The position numbers and the translations under genes were made by a program. From Druceiella hillmani (Eukaryota; Arthropoda; Insecta; Lepidoptera; Hepialidae), in NCBI GenBank assembly GCA_039881145.1, contig JAYKKI010000027.1:23943001-24007000 (forward strand): a stretch of DNA of 64,000 bases. Reading direction: 5' to 3'. Below are positions 47,360 to 58,899 of the stretch, piece after piece. The notes under the pieces were generated by a model. That model searched no databases, was not told the DNA's origin, and saw nothing but the letters and a program-made list of their open reading frames with translations. Numbering within the stretch: the first letter of the stretch is position 1; each line of letters opens with the position of its first letter.

Positions 47360-47620
47360 CGCTTCTCCAAGTTAACAGAAAGTTATTGCATCGAATGCTA
47401 TGAAATATACTTGCATATAGTTCCGCCTGAAACTGCAAGGTAGCTGATGCATATTCGCTCCAGTGCTTTTATATTTTATCCTCCAGATAGCAGTTTGCTC
47501 CAACAATGTTACTATTTACGGTAGTCAGACCATGTTGCTTAATACGTTACATTGTCGATAGCACATCTGCAGCTAGTTTTGTTTTACTAGTCATTTTTAC
47601 GTTTTAGGTAACGGTGATGA
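47360..47620. repeat. conserved block, unit III (partner 14275-14500)
   Basis: See the partner entry. The gap-free alignment runs from GCATCGAATGCTATGAAATA to GCACATCTGCAGCTAG. Confidence 0.7.
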
Positions 47621-49884
47621 TAAGTCATTATTAATTTATTTATAAATATAGGTTTCAAGAATTTGTCAGAAAATGTTTTCAGCAATAACACACCATTTAG
47701 TAAAAATCACAATTATCATACATCTAATTAAAATTGAAACACCCTCTTTTTACAATGGGTGAATATGAAAACTGTAAATATTCACCGTCAATCTATTTTT
47801 TTAAAATAATTTCTGCTTTATTATCTTTGTAGCGTTATTTACAAATATACGAAGTATCAAAGGAATTTCCAATATGTATATTCTTTGTTAGAAATTGGTA
47901 AAATTATAAAGTTTGTATTAAAAAATTAAGAGAAATTATCACAAATTAAATCACATGTACAAAGCGATAGCAATAAAACCATATTTAATCAAATACGTAC
48001 ACCACTTATAAAACTAACAGAAGGGAAACAGAAATTCTGTTTAGAATAAACTGTGCAATACGTTAGAATTTACAAACAAATGGCAGTTGAACTGGCTCTT
48101 TCGATTCATTGCTAGTATTAACGTAGCTTAATATGCACCGACACAAATCGCTCCGCAGTAGCAAGATTGCTCTATTCAGATGTAGCATTATTCATGATAA
48201 GTAGAAATATACAATCTTAAAAAATAAACTAAAAGTTTAAATTTGAAAGGCCACTGAAAGACGAATCAATTTAAGTTAATATTACTTACGATGGGGAAAA
48301 TTACCAAAATTACCTGACTCAAAATTTGCCAAAATATAAGATTATCAAGATGATTTGATTAAAAAATAACAAATCAGTAGCATGCTGAAATATAAGCATT
48401 AATATAAAATTGTTACATACCGTTTTATATAGTTCCGCTACGTGATTTCCGTTACCTAAATGCATTGTGGAAATAAAGCTATGCGAATGCCAACAAATTG
48501 AGACTCCATCACATATTCCATCCGCGATAATACTCAAACCCTTTAATGGTATTTTTATCTTATATTTCTTTGGCCAATTTTTTTTTAACCTATGATACTA
48601 AGCTGAAAGAAAGAACAACATTTTTGAAAAGTTAAGTGTTTATTCTAAAACGTTGTCATTAACCATATCATGTTTCTTCTTTTCTTAAAATGGTACAACA
48701 AACTGTGCAAGGAAACTGAATTCTGGAAGAAACTGAATGAGGAAACTCCCTTCAAAGTCACAGTTTTCGAATTTGAAATTTGCATATTCTAAAATACTGA
48801 CATTCACCTAATTAGCGCCATAAACTGGGAAGTGTTATAAACACACAACGAAAAAAAAGATAAGTTGGAAATACTCTTTTTTACCTCAATATCCCAGTTT
48901 CCCTTAAAAATAATTACCATAAAGTTGTCAATTGATTCAGAGATAATACTGAAATTAATATCAATGAATGAAAAAGTCGTTTGCCCAAAAATGTTTGTTA
49001 TATTGATAACACTTTAACTACATTCACAAGTGTAATCTCACAAAATATTAGATCGATACCCATTCGGTCGTCATTCCCCTATTTATATATTTTTGTCCAC
49101 GTTAATAATGATTTTTCATAAGACAATTGATTAAAAAACCCGTCTTTCATCTATGTTCAAAGTCAAAATATTGAATTTATAAATCTACAATTGACACGAA
49201 ATATTATACGAAATGAGTCATAATGTTCGAGTGGCTGCATGGAAACGTCATCTGTACTATTGTAAATTTTAACAGAGATGTGTTTAACATTTTTGAAAAC
49301 ATTATTTGAATATGCTATTTAAGCTTCAATAATTTCAGTGAATTACTTTTTTAGAATTAATGATTATCTGTTCCCTTGTTCAAATATCGCATAAAGTTTC
49401 TTTGACGGATTTGAATGGAATTTTTGGTAATACTTAGGTTACAGATTAAAAAATAAAGAATAAAAGAGAAGAGTATGCAAATTCAAATGGCTGGACAAGA
49501 CGTAATCTAAATTTTACAATTAGAAAATCTCATTTCTACGTTATATTAAAACTTTTTAGTCTAAGTTGAATTTGAACCTTCATCTCTTCTTCATTATGGC
49601 TCAAATAATATTAAGAAGCAATAACTGTTTGTTGTGGCGTTAATTAAAAACAATTAAAATACTGCAGTAAGAAATAAATTAATACGGGATCGCCGCATGA
49701 TTTCTTATTTAATTATATTTTTTTTTCATATAAATACTCAATTTCCCATACATATTTTTAGTTTGGCATTATAAGTTACCAGCTCAAAAATTCAGTTTCT
49801 AATCTCAGTTACATCCAATTAGTCTTTCACATTTACTCTATATTTTTCATATCTTTTCATTAAATATAGAAGTAATATTATAGA

Positions 49885-50295
49885 CTAGCGTGACCCGTGC
49901 GAAGTCTACGCATTATTTATTCTATTTTACTAAAAGTGACATACAGAGGCGCAAGTATCAAAAGCATTGAGCTAAAGCGCCACTTTATTTATACGTGAGT
50001 GGGTTTGAAATTAAACAAAAATTTTACCGACCGTCAATCATATTGACGTTGAGCCGTTAGATGGCAGCATTGCTGTTTTGTGTATATAATTTTAATATTT
50101 AATTAATTTGCAAAAACAATAGCAATAATAAATTTTTTAGTTGTGGATGCCGGTAGAGTAAGCAATTATCTATAAAATGATATATAATTTATGTGGATTA
50201 GTTGTGAGGTTTTTTCTAAAAAGGGAGTGTAACATCTTAACCTTAGCGTATTAATATATGTGATGATGATATGATATGATGATGATGATGATGAT
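49885..50295 (-). mobile_element. Helitron-like non-autonomous element, copy 2
   Basis: Reverse complement of the element at 30745-31189. On the minus strand it ends ...CGCACGGGTCACGCTAG with T next. The hairpin (TGCGTAG/CTTCGCA) has one mismatch relative to copy 1. Its 5' side is again a TCATCATC microsatellite. It lies in unit III at a site where units I and II have no insertion. Confidence 0.78.
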
Positions 50296-50679
50296 ATATC
50301 AAACTACATTACCATGTATTTTTCAGTATCCCTATTCCAGTAAATTTATTACTGCCACATTCTATTTAAATTATTCCGTAATTGAAAACTTAGCTTTACT
50401 TTTTATTATCCTTATTTTTAAAAACTATTACACCTGAATCTAGTCATTTCAGTTTCATCTTTGGAAGGATACTGTTATTTTTACTTTTAAGTTTAACTTT
50501 CCAGCGTATAGTTAATCTTTCAACTACAATTTAAACACCTTTCACATGAATTTACTGAATTTACAATGTCATACATATTATAAATAAAATTATTGTTCGC
50601 TTCATAATTTTATTATAACCTCTCGATGTTTTCATGTCATATAACCTATTTTCTTAAATTCATAGACATCATCGACGTG

Positions 50680-50820
50680 CATAATTTTATTTCGACCATA
50701 GAGAGTAACTGTGTATTCACTACGGTTTAGATATACGGAACAGGAAAGATGACTATTTGCATCCATTTGCAAAAAATGGATTGATTCGTAAAAATTGATG
50801 CGGGTTTTAAAAACGCACAT
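50680..50820. repeat. conserved block, unit III (partner 17555 and 35090)
   Basis: Contains ATAGAGAGTAACTGTGT and ATATACGGAACAGGA, then ATCCATTTGCAAAAAATGG. Shorter and more decayed than in the other units. Confidence 0.5.
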
Positions 50821-51002
50821 TATTAGTAGTTATATTAGAGCTTTTTAGTGGGATTTTAAGTTTTTCTAATTAATTTTTTTTTTTAATTTTAAGATTTATT
50901 GAATGTAAATCTCTATTTTTTGAAGCGATCTTATTTTGAGTCATGACCTGCCTGGAGCATGGTAATATGTAAAGCAGAAACCAGTCTCATTCTGACTGTC
51001 CC

Positions 51003-51025
51003 GTCGAAGACCTGTAGTCTTCGAC
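51003..51025. repeat. 9-bp perfect stem-loop
   Basis: GTCGAAGAC, loop CTGTA, GTCTTCGAC, within a G+C-richer patch 50940-51030. It could be a terminator-like or SINE-derived hairpin. No function assigned. Confidence 0.6.
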
Positions 51026-51580
51026 AAACTTTCACAACTTTTTTTTATTTTTCCTATTATTTATGACACCATACGGGTTCTGAATATATCAGCATAGATT
51101 AGAGTTTATAAGTACATTGAAAATATTTCATGTATTTTTATTATATATCTCAGTGAGTGCTAAAATAAACGAATTTTGGAGGTCTGTATCTTAAAACTGA
51201 ATATAATCAAGTGCATGAAACTTAGCAGATTGTATAATTTATCTAAGTTGTTACACCAAAAGATATCAATTTTTGGCTTCAATTGAGATGTAAGGGAGTC
51301 AAAAATAATTCGATATGATTCGTATAGTACTTTTTTCTGATAGGGCAACAGTTTTGTGATGACGAGCCCCTGAAAGCGTATTACACTTTGTAACCGCCAT
51401 CCCACCCATATTTTTTTAATCGCGTAAATAAAATGAAAAGAAAGCAAGATGATCATATTTAAATGAACGTTTTAACACCAAATGATTTTGGGCAATTCGC
51501 ATTAATAAAATAAAAAGACGAAAGCAACGAAATTATGTTTGTTACACTTATAAAATGTGTACTAAATTTGATGTACATAT

Positions 51581-51827
51581 TGAATATATTTGGCGTTAAT
51601 TTTGTAGAAATTCATTATTCACAATTACATGAAACTACGTGATGTAGTATTATTTCTACTTTCTTTACCACGACCTAGGTTTCGTTGTATTACATCTTCA
51701 GGTGGGATATTAGCAAAATCTTTGCTAATATCCCACCTGAAGATGTTATACAACGAAACCTAGGTCGAGGTAAAGAAATTAAGGAAAGTAGAAATAATAC
51801 TACCTCACGTAGTTTCATTTAATTGTG
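51581..51827. mobile_element. foldback element copy 3, most complete
   Basis: Arms of roughly 105 bases fold back on a TTTGCTAATATCCCACCTG centre with a 3-base loop. The left end carries the asymmetric extension (GAATATATTTGGCGTTAATT), matching the reverse complement of the right end of copy 1. The two arms differ by about 13 bases missing from the left one. Direct repeats TGATGTACATAT at 51569-51580 and 51826-51837 are its target duplication (10-12 bp depending on the end chosen). No coding capacity. Confidence 0.88.
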
Positions 51828-52439
51828 ATGTACATATATTTATGGAGTGAAAAATAATGTCGTAAATTTTGGGCTATGACGCATTATTGTAAATACTGTA
51901 ACGATACGTTCAACTTTTTATATATACCATTTTAATGTTTACGGATTACTCGTAGCGAGAGTTACACTTAACATGTTTGTTTGGATTAAGTCCTCATTTA
52001 ACGCTATCTTACATATGGATCTAGGAACATTAGTAGTAATTGGATACGTAGCATACAAAAACATGCACGTCTCTTATAAGGACGAATTGTCTTTGTTTAA
52101 AACTTAACACAGTCTGTACTGAACCTTTATTCTGTTACTGGCAATAATGCTACTAGCGCAAGTTTTTCAAAATTAATTTTCATATAATTTCATTAATACA
52201 TATAATTTCATTAATTCATTTTTCAATTTAATTTTAATATAATATATTCCAATTCCTTATATTTTAACGATACCAAAAACTATGTACTGTTTTTAATTTT
52301 ATGGTTATAAAAGTACATTAAACAACATACTAAATGAATATTGAATAAAGTAATGATTCTTAGTATATCAATATATATCTCTATGGTAAATGGTTCCCAT
52401 GGACAAGAGTATGACCGCTTTGAAATTCCGGATGGACTC

Positions 52440-52830
52440 TTTTGTCTTTCTTCAATTGCAGTTAAGTGGTGAATGAATATACATCATATTACGAGACTCC
52501 TGTCCTAAATAACACATATCACTTGAACCCTTAGACTACTCCAGCCCACTGAGCAGAGGTGGAGAGGAATCACTCTGAGGCCACCTGATATAGTCGTCCT
52601 CGAATCTTTTTGAATTTTATATGAAACAACTTCTACTCGTTTGCGGTGGAGTTTTATAAATGAATAAGTGAATGAACTTAACTATCTATCTTAAGTTGAC
52701 GTTTTAACGATAAGTAGGTTTGCATCCAAATTATATTTGTGCGCTTCTGATGTAGATGGTTCAAAAATCACCTTTGACGTAGCTGATATTATTATATTCT
52801 TTTAGGAGATTATTTCTAATCAGAAGTAGG
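52440..52830 (+). repeat. conserved block, unit III (partners 19410 and 36308)
   Basis: TCTTTCTTCAATTGCAG (ending 52461) keeps the acceptor-like border. The donor-like border is TTTTAG|GAGATT, so GT has been lost. Shared interior: GTTAAGTGGTGAATGA, CACTCTGAGGCC. Confidence 0.55.
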
Positions 52831-53229
52831 TTTTAAATATTATGGTTATGCATACACTGTATACAAAAATTATCTCTATGCAGTATATATTTTTCTGTAA
52901 ATAAAACATAGGTCACATAATATTTTAGCGGTGAAATTTAACCAAGTTTCATTACTACTTTTGAAGTTTTATTATACCATGCCCTAATATTAGAACTCGA
53001 GCTGGATCAGACTGAATATTTTTTAAGGACATATCACGGAAGATACAAAAACCATTGATGGTCAGAACTATATACCTTAATATATCGTGATAAAATAATT
53101 CCGAAGCTTCATTTATTATTAGCAGTTGCACAATTTATGAGCGTTTCGGTAATCTAATGTAAATTATCGTAGAACACAAAAAATAAAAGCGTGGTTAAAT
53201 TTTTTTAAATTTAAAATAAATAAGTGTAT

Positions 53230-53480
53230 TTTACATTCATAATGAGCGTTCTGTTGACTCACAAAATTGAAAGTTGGAATAATGGAGGGTTTTCCAGCAA
53301 AAGTAAAGGTAATAATTAAAAAACCAATAATTTCTAAATCTATGTCAAAATGTTTAATTTTTTTTAAACATGCTGCTTTAAAAACACAGTGGAAAGGAAT
53401 TATATGTAGCACCGTCTTTTTCATCGATCATAAAAACCCACAACGTACTTCCGGTCAACCAACATTCTTGAAAATTGGCA
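53230..53480. repeat. duplicated TATAGGG/GGTCAACC-type segment, unit III
   Basis: Counterpart of 37985-38265. The second copy (53425-53480) reads CAACGTACTTCCGGTCAACC then TTCTTGAAAATTGG. Open frames on both strands here are not maintained between copies. Confidence 0.6.
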
Positions 53481-55074
53481 TAATGATGACATAGAAAAAG
53501 TAATTGAAAAAACCCAAAAAGTAATTATTTTTGAATCTAGATGGGGTTATACTATTTTAAATATGATCCTGTAAAAATATCACTATATTTTTACAAGAGT
53601 ATATTTTAATTTAGTATATTTTGTATTTAAATTTTGAGAATATTTTTACATTTCACCATGATTATAATTTAACATCAAATATTTTTTACGAAATTCTCGT
53701 AGTATAAGTTCTACTCATACTTAATAAGTTTTCATTTTTGAATGTAATAATTTTTTTTATTCTTAATGATATAAATAATATGTGTTGATAATCATGTGAA
53801 TGAACACACTATTTAAATGGTGACTTCTACAAATCATTAGGCGGCCAAAGCCCAAGATATACTATCAATAACAATAACTTCACAGTCTGAGATAGCACCG
53901 GCAGCTAATTTAAATTAATTTTTTTGTTATGTAACTTTACTTATTAGATACGAGCTTGAAAGACAGAAGAAGAAAAAGTACCCAGGACGAAGAAGTACCC
54001 AGGACCACCAACTGAGCTAAGTAACTACGATTTGCAGCTGTACCCAAGTGTGGGTAGTACGCAAATAACATAATACAAAGCGGCACTCATAAAACAGACA
54101 ACCATGTATTTTGATTATCAGCAAGTGTTGGCAAGATGGATACTTCGTCAATTTATGCCATCCATGTTTCCTGTTTGCCCTATAGCCAACATTTATTTTC
54201 TGACCTGGAATAAACAAGAAAAAAGCGTTTTGAATCATAATGTAATTGCCAATAAGAGCTCGATTTTTATGTAGGACAACACACAAGTCGCTACGAGGTA
54301 GTGCGAGCACGGCCTGACATGAATTTTTAAATTAATAAGAAATCATTACCAGTAACTCAAACATTGGTTTTGAAAGTTGTCTCAAATTATTTTAAAAAAG
54401 AAGAAAGATATGTCAGATACACTTACTACAAAACTACGTTCTACACAACTTTCAACAAAAGAAACGATAAGGTTAGCTACGTTTTTACACTTAATGTACT
54501 ATACAAATCTCCAAACTATCATCTATTTTGCGTTCAAGAATTGTTTACGTGAACAGTGCTTCTCAGATTACGACAATTGTAAAAGCGCAGTCATTAATTT
54601 ATTTTGAAGCCTGACCCACTGGCACTTGCCGTGAATAAATGTTAAATTTTTATGACCATATTGTTGAAGGAAAATTGTCATAAATTAGGAAAGAAATGAA
54701 GAACTTGAAGTGATTATAAGAAGCCATAATTAATTGCTCAAACAAACATAACAAAATAGAGCTCAAAAAACGACACATAAATTTTAAAGTATTTAGAATG
54801 CCGTAGCTGAAGGGCAAAAACGAACCCTCTCCTGGATCATTTGGTGATTTGAGTGGTGACTAAATTTTTTATCAGGATTTAGTTGAAGTGTGTAAGATAA
54901 AGCGAAAATACTTTTTCTAAATACTTTCTCAAAAATCCGTCATGTACAAATAATCCCATATAAGAATAATATATCACAAGTCATAAACTCTACTTTCCGG
55001 AAAATTACTCTCTTTGAAATAATCCTAAATTTTTCTAAATTATTCACGGATTTACCTGCAAATTTTCCACCAAA

Positions 55075-55350
55075 CACCTGCTTAGTACCTTTATTTTAAT
55101 GAAATTACAACGATCCCGCTGGTACAGCATATAATTTTTCTCAATACACTGAATGAAACGATTACCTTTCCATACTTTCCATCTCTCTTAACAAATAAGA
55201 ATAACGGTCCAACAGAAAACTAGTATAAGCATAAAATGTGTTTCGGCAAACTACAATATCGTATCCCTCAGGGTATCTGAATTGATAAATTTATCTATGA
55301 ACTCTTTTTGTTTTTGATACGACCTGTAGGTTTCACAGTCCTTTGCCATA
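55075..55350. repeat. GATA-pair module A, unit III
   Basis: Matches 22790-23020 and 39905-40175: AAGAATAACGGTCCAACAGA, ACTACAATATCGTATCCC, TTGATAAATTTATC, TACGACCTGTAGGTTTCACA. The pair is TGATAAATTTATC here, so both GATA cores survive. Confidence 0.72.
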
Positions 55351-55584
55351 TAATATCATTTATATTATCGGAGTTCTGTCTGCTCGTTGATGCTTAACAA
55401 AAAAATAAAAACTCTCATCTATTTCCCAACAGTTAGTATAGTTATGAGTAGAGTTCAAAAATATTTATTTTTTATATGCTGTTGTTTATTTTGTGCGGAG
55501 ATTCTCATTAAAATGATGTCAAGATGTCTACTGCCAAAGTAAAATTCGAAATTTTATAATGTCTATATTAAAGCAAATACAATT

Positions 55585-56075
55585 TTAAATCAGGTTTAAA
55601 TGCAGTTTTGATAAGAGAAATAAACTCTGTATTCGAAGACGAAGCGCTGAGGTGCGATAGTGTATGTCGGTCGTATAAACAGTTACAAATGATACATTTG
55701 ACAGAAGCTCTGACTTCGCAAAGGAACGTAGAAGCTGTATAAAATAGTTGAAAATATATTTAATACGCATACGCAAATGAAAGTGTTCAAAGATTGGTGA
55801 ATCAAAAAAAAATTTTGTGTTTTACACGACCATATTAAAAGTACAAAAAATAAAAAAAACAGGTTTATACGCAGAAGCTTCCACCAGAAAAATCAACTCT
55901 GTATTCCAAGACACAGCACTGAGCCGTGCTAGTGTACGTCGTTCATATAAATAATTAGAAGATAAACTTGACCGAAATTGTGACTCCAAAAAACATCGAA
56001 GCTGTAAAGAAATAGCTGAAAGTGTTTTTATTTCATTTCGACAAACAAAAGTGTCTAAGGATTGGTGCAATAACA
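55585..56075 (+). pseudogene. mariner-like transposase remnant, tandemly duplicated, unit III
   Basis: Two copies of the N-terminal part start at about 55589 and 55860 (period about 271). Both have CAGGTTTA-A-GCAG, AACTCTGTATTC-AAGAC, and a CGT-GTTCATATAAA segment. The second reads TEIVTPKNIEAVKK at about 55975-56013, which matches the mariner helix T-P-E-N-I-E-A-V-K-K. The first reads LTSQRNVEAV at about 55706-55735. Stops and frameshifts are present in both. Unit I has a single copy at 23640, so the local duplication is specific to unit III. Confidence 0.6.
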
Positions 56076-56408
56076 AATTATTTACATTTTACATGAAAAA
56101 TTTTTCTGTTTGTGTGTGTTAAATGACTTGAAAAATTTAAACCAAGTGAGGTGTTGGTACGGACGACGAAATTAGGTAGGCCCCAATGTACACATATCTA
56201 GAGGCTGTCAATAAAATATGCTTATTACCCAGATAAAAAATTCTTTGTGTCAAGCAAAATCGAAAATGTTATAAAACTGTAATGAAACCGTTTCCGAAAA
56301 AATCATTTTTTAACTCGCGGTTTCAACAAAAACAAAATTTAAACCCAAACACAACACACGAACACGTTACAGAAACCCGCTTCGAATACGCTCAGTTTTA
56401 TGTGCTTG

Positions 56409-56439
56409 TACATGTATATGTATATATGTATATATATAT

Positions 56440-56506
<67 letters not shown>
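56409..56506. repeat. (TA)n microsatellite
   Basis: Long TA tract with ATGTATATGTATATATG at its left edge. Confidence 0.97.
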
Positions 56507-56508
<2 letters not shown>

Positions 56509-56539
56509 AACAATTACGACATTATTATTTAAATAATAC

Positions 56540-56725
56540 AGCACACCACCGGCAAACCTTCCAATGACGTCGCATTATAAGGGAATAATAGTTTATAAAT
56601 ATTTATATGTCTTTATACAGGAAACTTTGCTGCCGCCATTGTGGAGCTACTGCTCATTTCCTGTTGAGATGCAGTTAGTATTGCCAATTTTAAACCCAAC
56701 TACCGGATCTTATAAGAAAGTTTTC
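56540..56725. repeat. conserved block F, unit III
   Basis: Matches 24800-24990 and 40400-40580: TTTATAAATATTTATATGTC, AACTTTGCTGCCGCCATTG, GGAGCTACTGCTCATTTCC. Confidence 0.7.
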
Positions 56726-58424
56726 CATATTTATATAATAATATTGCCAACAGAATTTCAGATTGACTCTGTAATTTTATTCTGAGTAATTTATAAAAAA
56801 ATACATTATTCAATAATTTTCTTATCTATTCTGTGTGTATTCTCCGCTCATAAGTAACAGTTTCCGAACATATATCATGCACTTCTGCAACTTTTGTACG
56901 AACATGTTTGGAAGCTCTATCGCTGGACAACCTAGAGGTTACTATTTTTTATTTTTGTCGACTTGTTTAGTTTTAAGAGCCTTTTGTTTGATTCTTATTT
57001 ACTAAAGACTATTGTAGTATTGCAATTTCTTGTAGTACACATTAAGAAACATATAAAAAAAATGTAATTTATAGTTTTAGATAACTTTCATACCCCGACA
57101 ATAATTTCTGTAATAGAGAATCTCTTAACATTTCTTTATAGTCTGCAATTACGAACAGAAGGTTTTTTTAAAGTTGTGAATGAAATTGAAAATGCAATAC
57201 AATTTAATATTTAAAATCTGAGTTGAATACAAACGGACGTCTACTTATTGAAATAGTAAATAGATTCAATTCAAAGTATAGGTCTGCTTAATTTAAAGCA
57301 TAACTCTATTTAAATACAATAAAATTGAGATAAAAGAGAAGGCGATAACTTAATTAGTGCAAAGAAAGTACTTTTGATTGAAAGGTAAATTAAAAAAATT
57401 AATAAAAGCCTATGGTGTTAATTCTAATAGTCACTATAAGTGTGATTGATGTAAATAAATAATTTAGATTAACTGTAGCACTGTCCCGTTTTATAAATAA
57501 ATTAGGGTATCGTTCTAATTCCTTTCGATATTTTTTCTCCCTAGGAACGTCCCTTCTATGGCAATAGGTTGAATATCTAAAAAATAAGCCTATATTATAT
57601 TTGTTTGTAAGTTGTTCTCTATAAAATGTCAATTTTAATCCTACACATTTGATTCGTAACCAAAGTAAATACGATCTATAGAGTTCATGACAAATTTATA
57701 TTTATTGTTTGTATTTTTATATCGTTGGATATTTATGAGTGAGATGGTCCCTGTAATCTCAAGGTAAAAATCTAAAAAAATACAAGTAGAACTGGCACTA
57801 TGAGATTTACGTACACATTTAGGTACACATAAACATTTAAAGGTACATAGTATTTTTACTAAACTATCTGCAAATATTTATTTTTCACAAAGTAAATATT
57901 CTGTTTAGTACATCATTCAAAAAGGTGAAAATATTGTGCATACTTCAAAAATGATAGAAACTAAGATAATCGGTGTAGTTTCCCCTGCAATCTTCCTGTC
58001 AGAGTGTACCAAACTATTATTTTTCATTAATTTTAGTTCAGCAATTTCGAAAATTAAGGAGTGCGTGCTCTATTTTTGAAAATTTTTTGGTTTACATTTT
58101 TTAATAGACAATTTAAAACTATGGAAAATATGTTTCTGCTGTTCATAAAAAAACCCTTGCAAATGATAACCCCCATAATAGTTCTTTGATTTTTATGAAC
58201 ATTTCAAAAAGTTGACTGGTGCAAAATATATTTTATATTAGTTAGGAAAATATATTGCTCTGTCAAAGTTTTAATTTCTAGATCACAGGTTTTCCACAAA
58301 TCGGTTGTAGCAGCCAAATAGACACGTGAGTGATGTTGTATGAGTTCCGTGTTTCGTTTTCGAGGTGCGGAATCAATAGACCTTTGAGTTTTTGTATTCA
58401 AGAATAGATAAAAATTGACTAACA

Positions 58425-58560
58425 CATTCAGTATCGGTACTATTGGTAACGACAATAGGATTTGATCGTTATTAACACACTGGAAATCACCCATAAATAA
58501 TTTATAAAATCTTAGTGTTTCAACACAGCCTGTAGCGTTTTTCACCAAAATAGCACTATA
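58425..58560. repeat. module C, unit III
   Basis: ACACTGGAAATCACCCATAA, TTATAAAATCTTAGTGTTTC and CAGCCTGTAGCGTTTT align with 44515-44605 and, less well, 26590-26680. Confidence 0.55.
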
Positions 58561-58899
58561 TTTATTGTAGAATATTTTCTTGATTATTTGCTATTAACTT
58601 TTATATTGATGGGTTTTTAATAATATTAGTTTCATAAGACTACTTTGATAAGCAAGTTAATAAGTAAATAACAAATAAACGAATAACTGATATGTTATTA
58701 AATAGAATTTGCACGATTTTTTAATGCACCATGTAAACAAATGTAAATTTTCATTACCCCTTATCGAAACTATATATATATGTATATTGTTTTTTTCTAT
58801 TTCACGCTATATTTAAATTAGAATCCTTATAACGCAAGATCGGGAATCCTTGTTAAAACACTGAACTCTTTTGAATGAGCTAAATAAGATTACATTTTC

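Noticed and set aside
58204..58548. 114-codon minus-strand frame as a protein
   Set aside because: It runs through module C; the equivalent frame in units I and II is interrupted, and the composition is ordinary.
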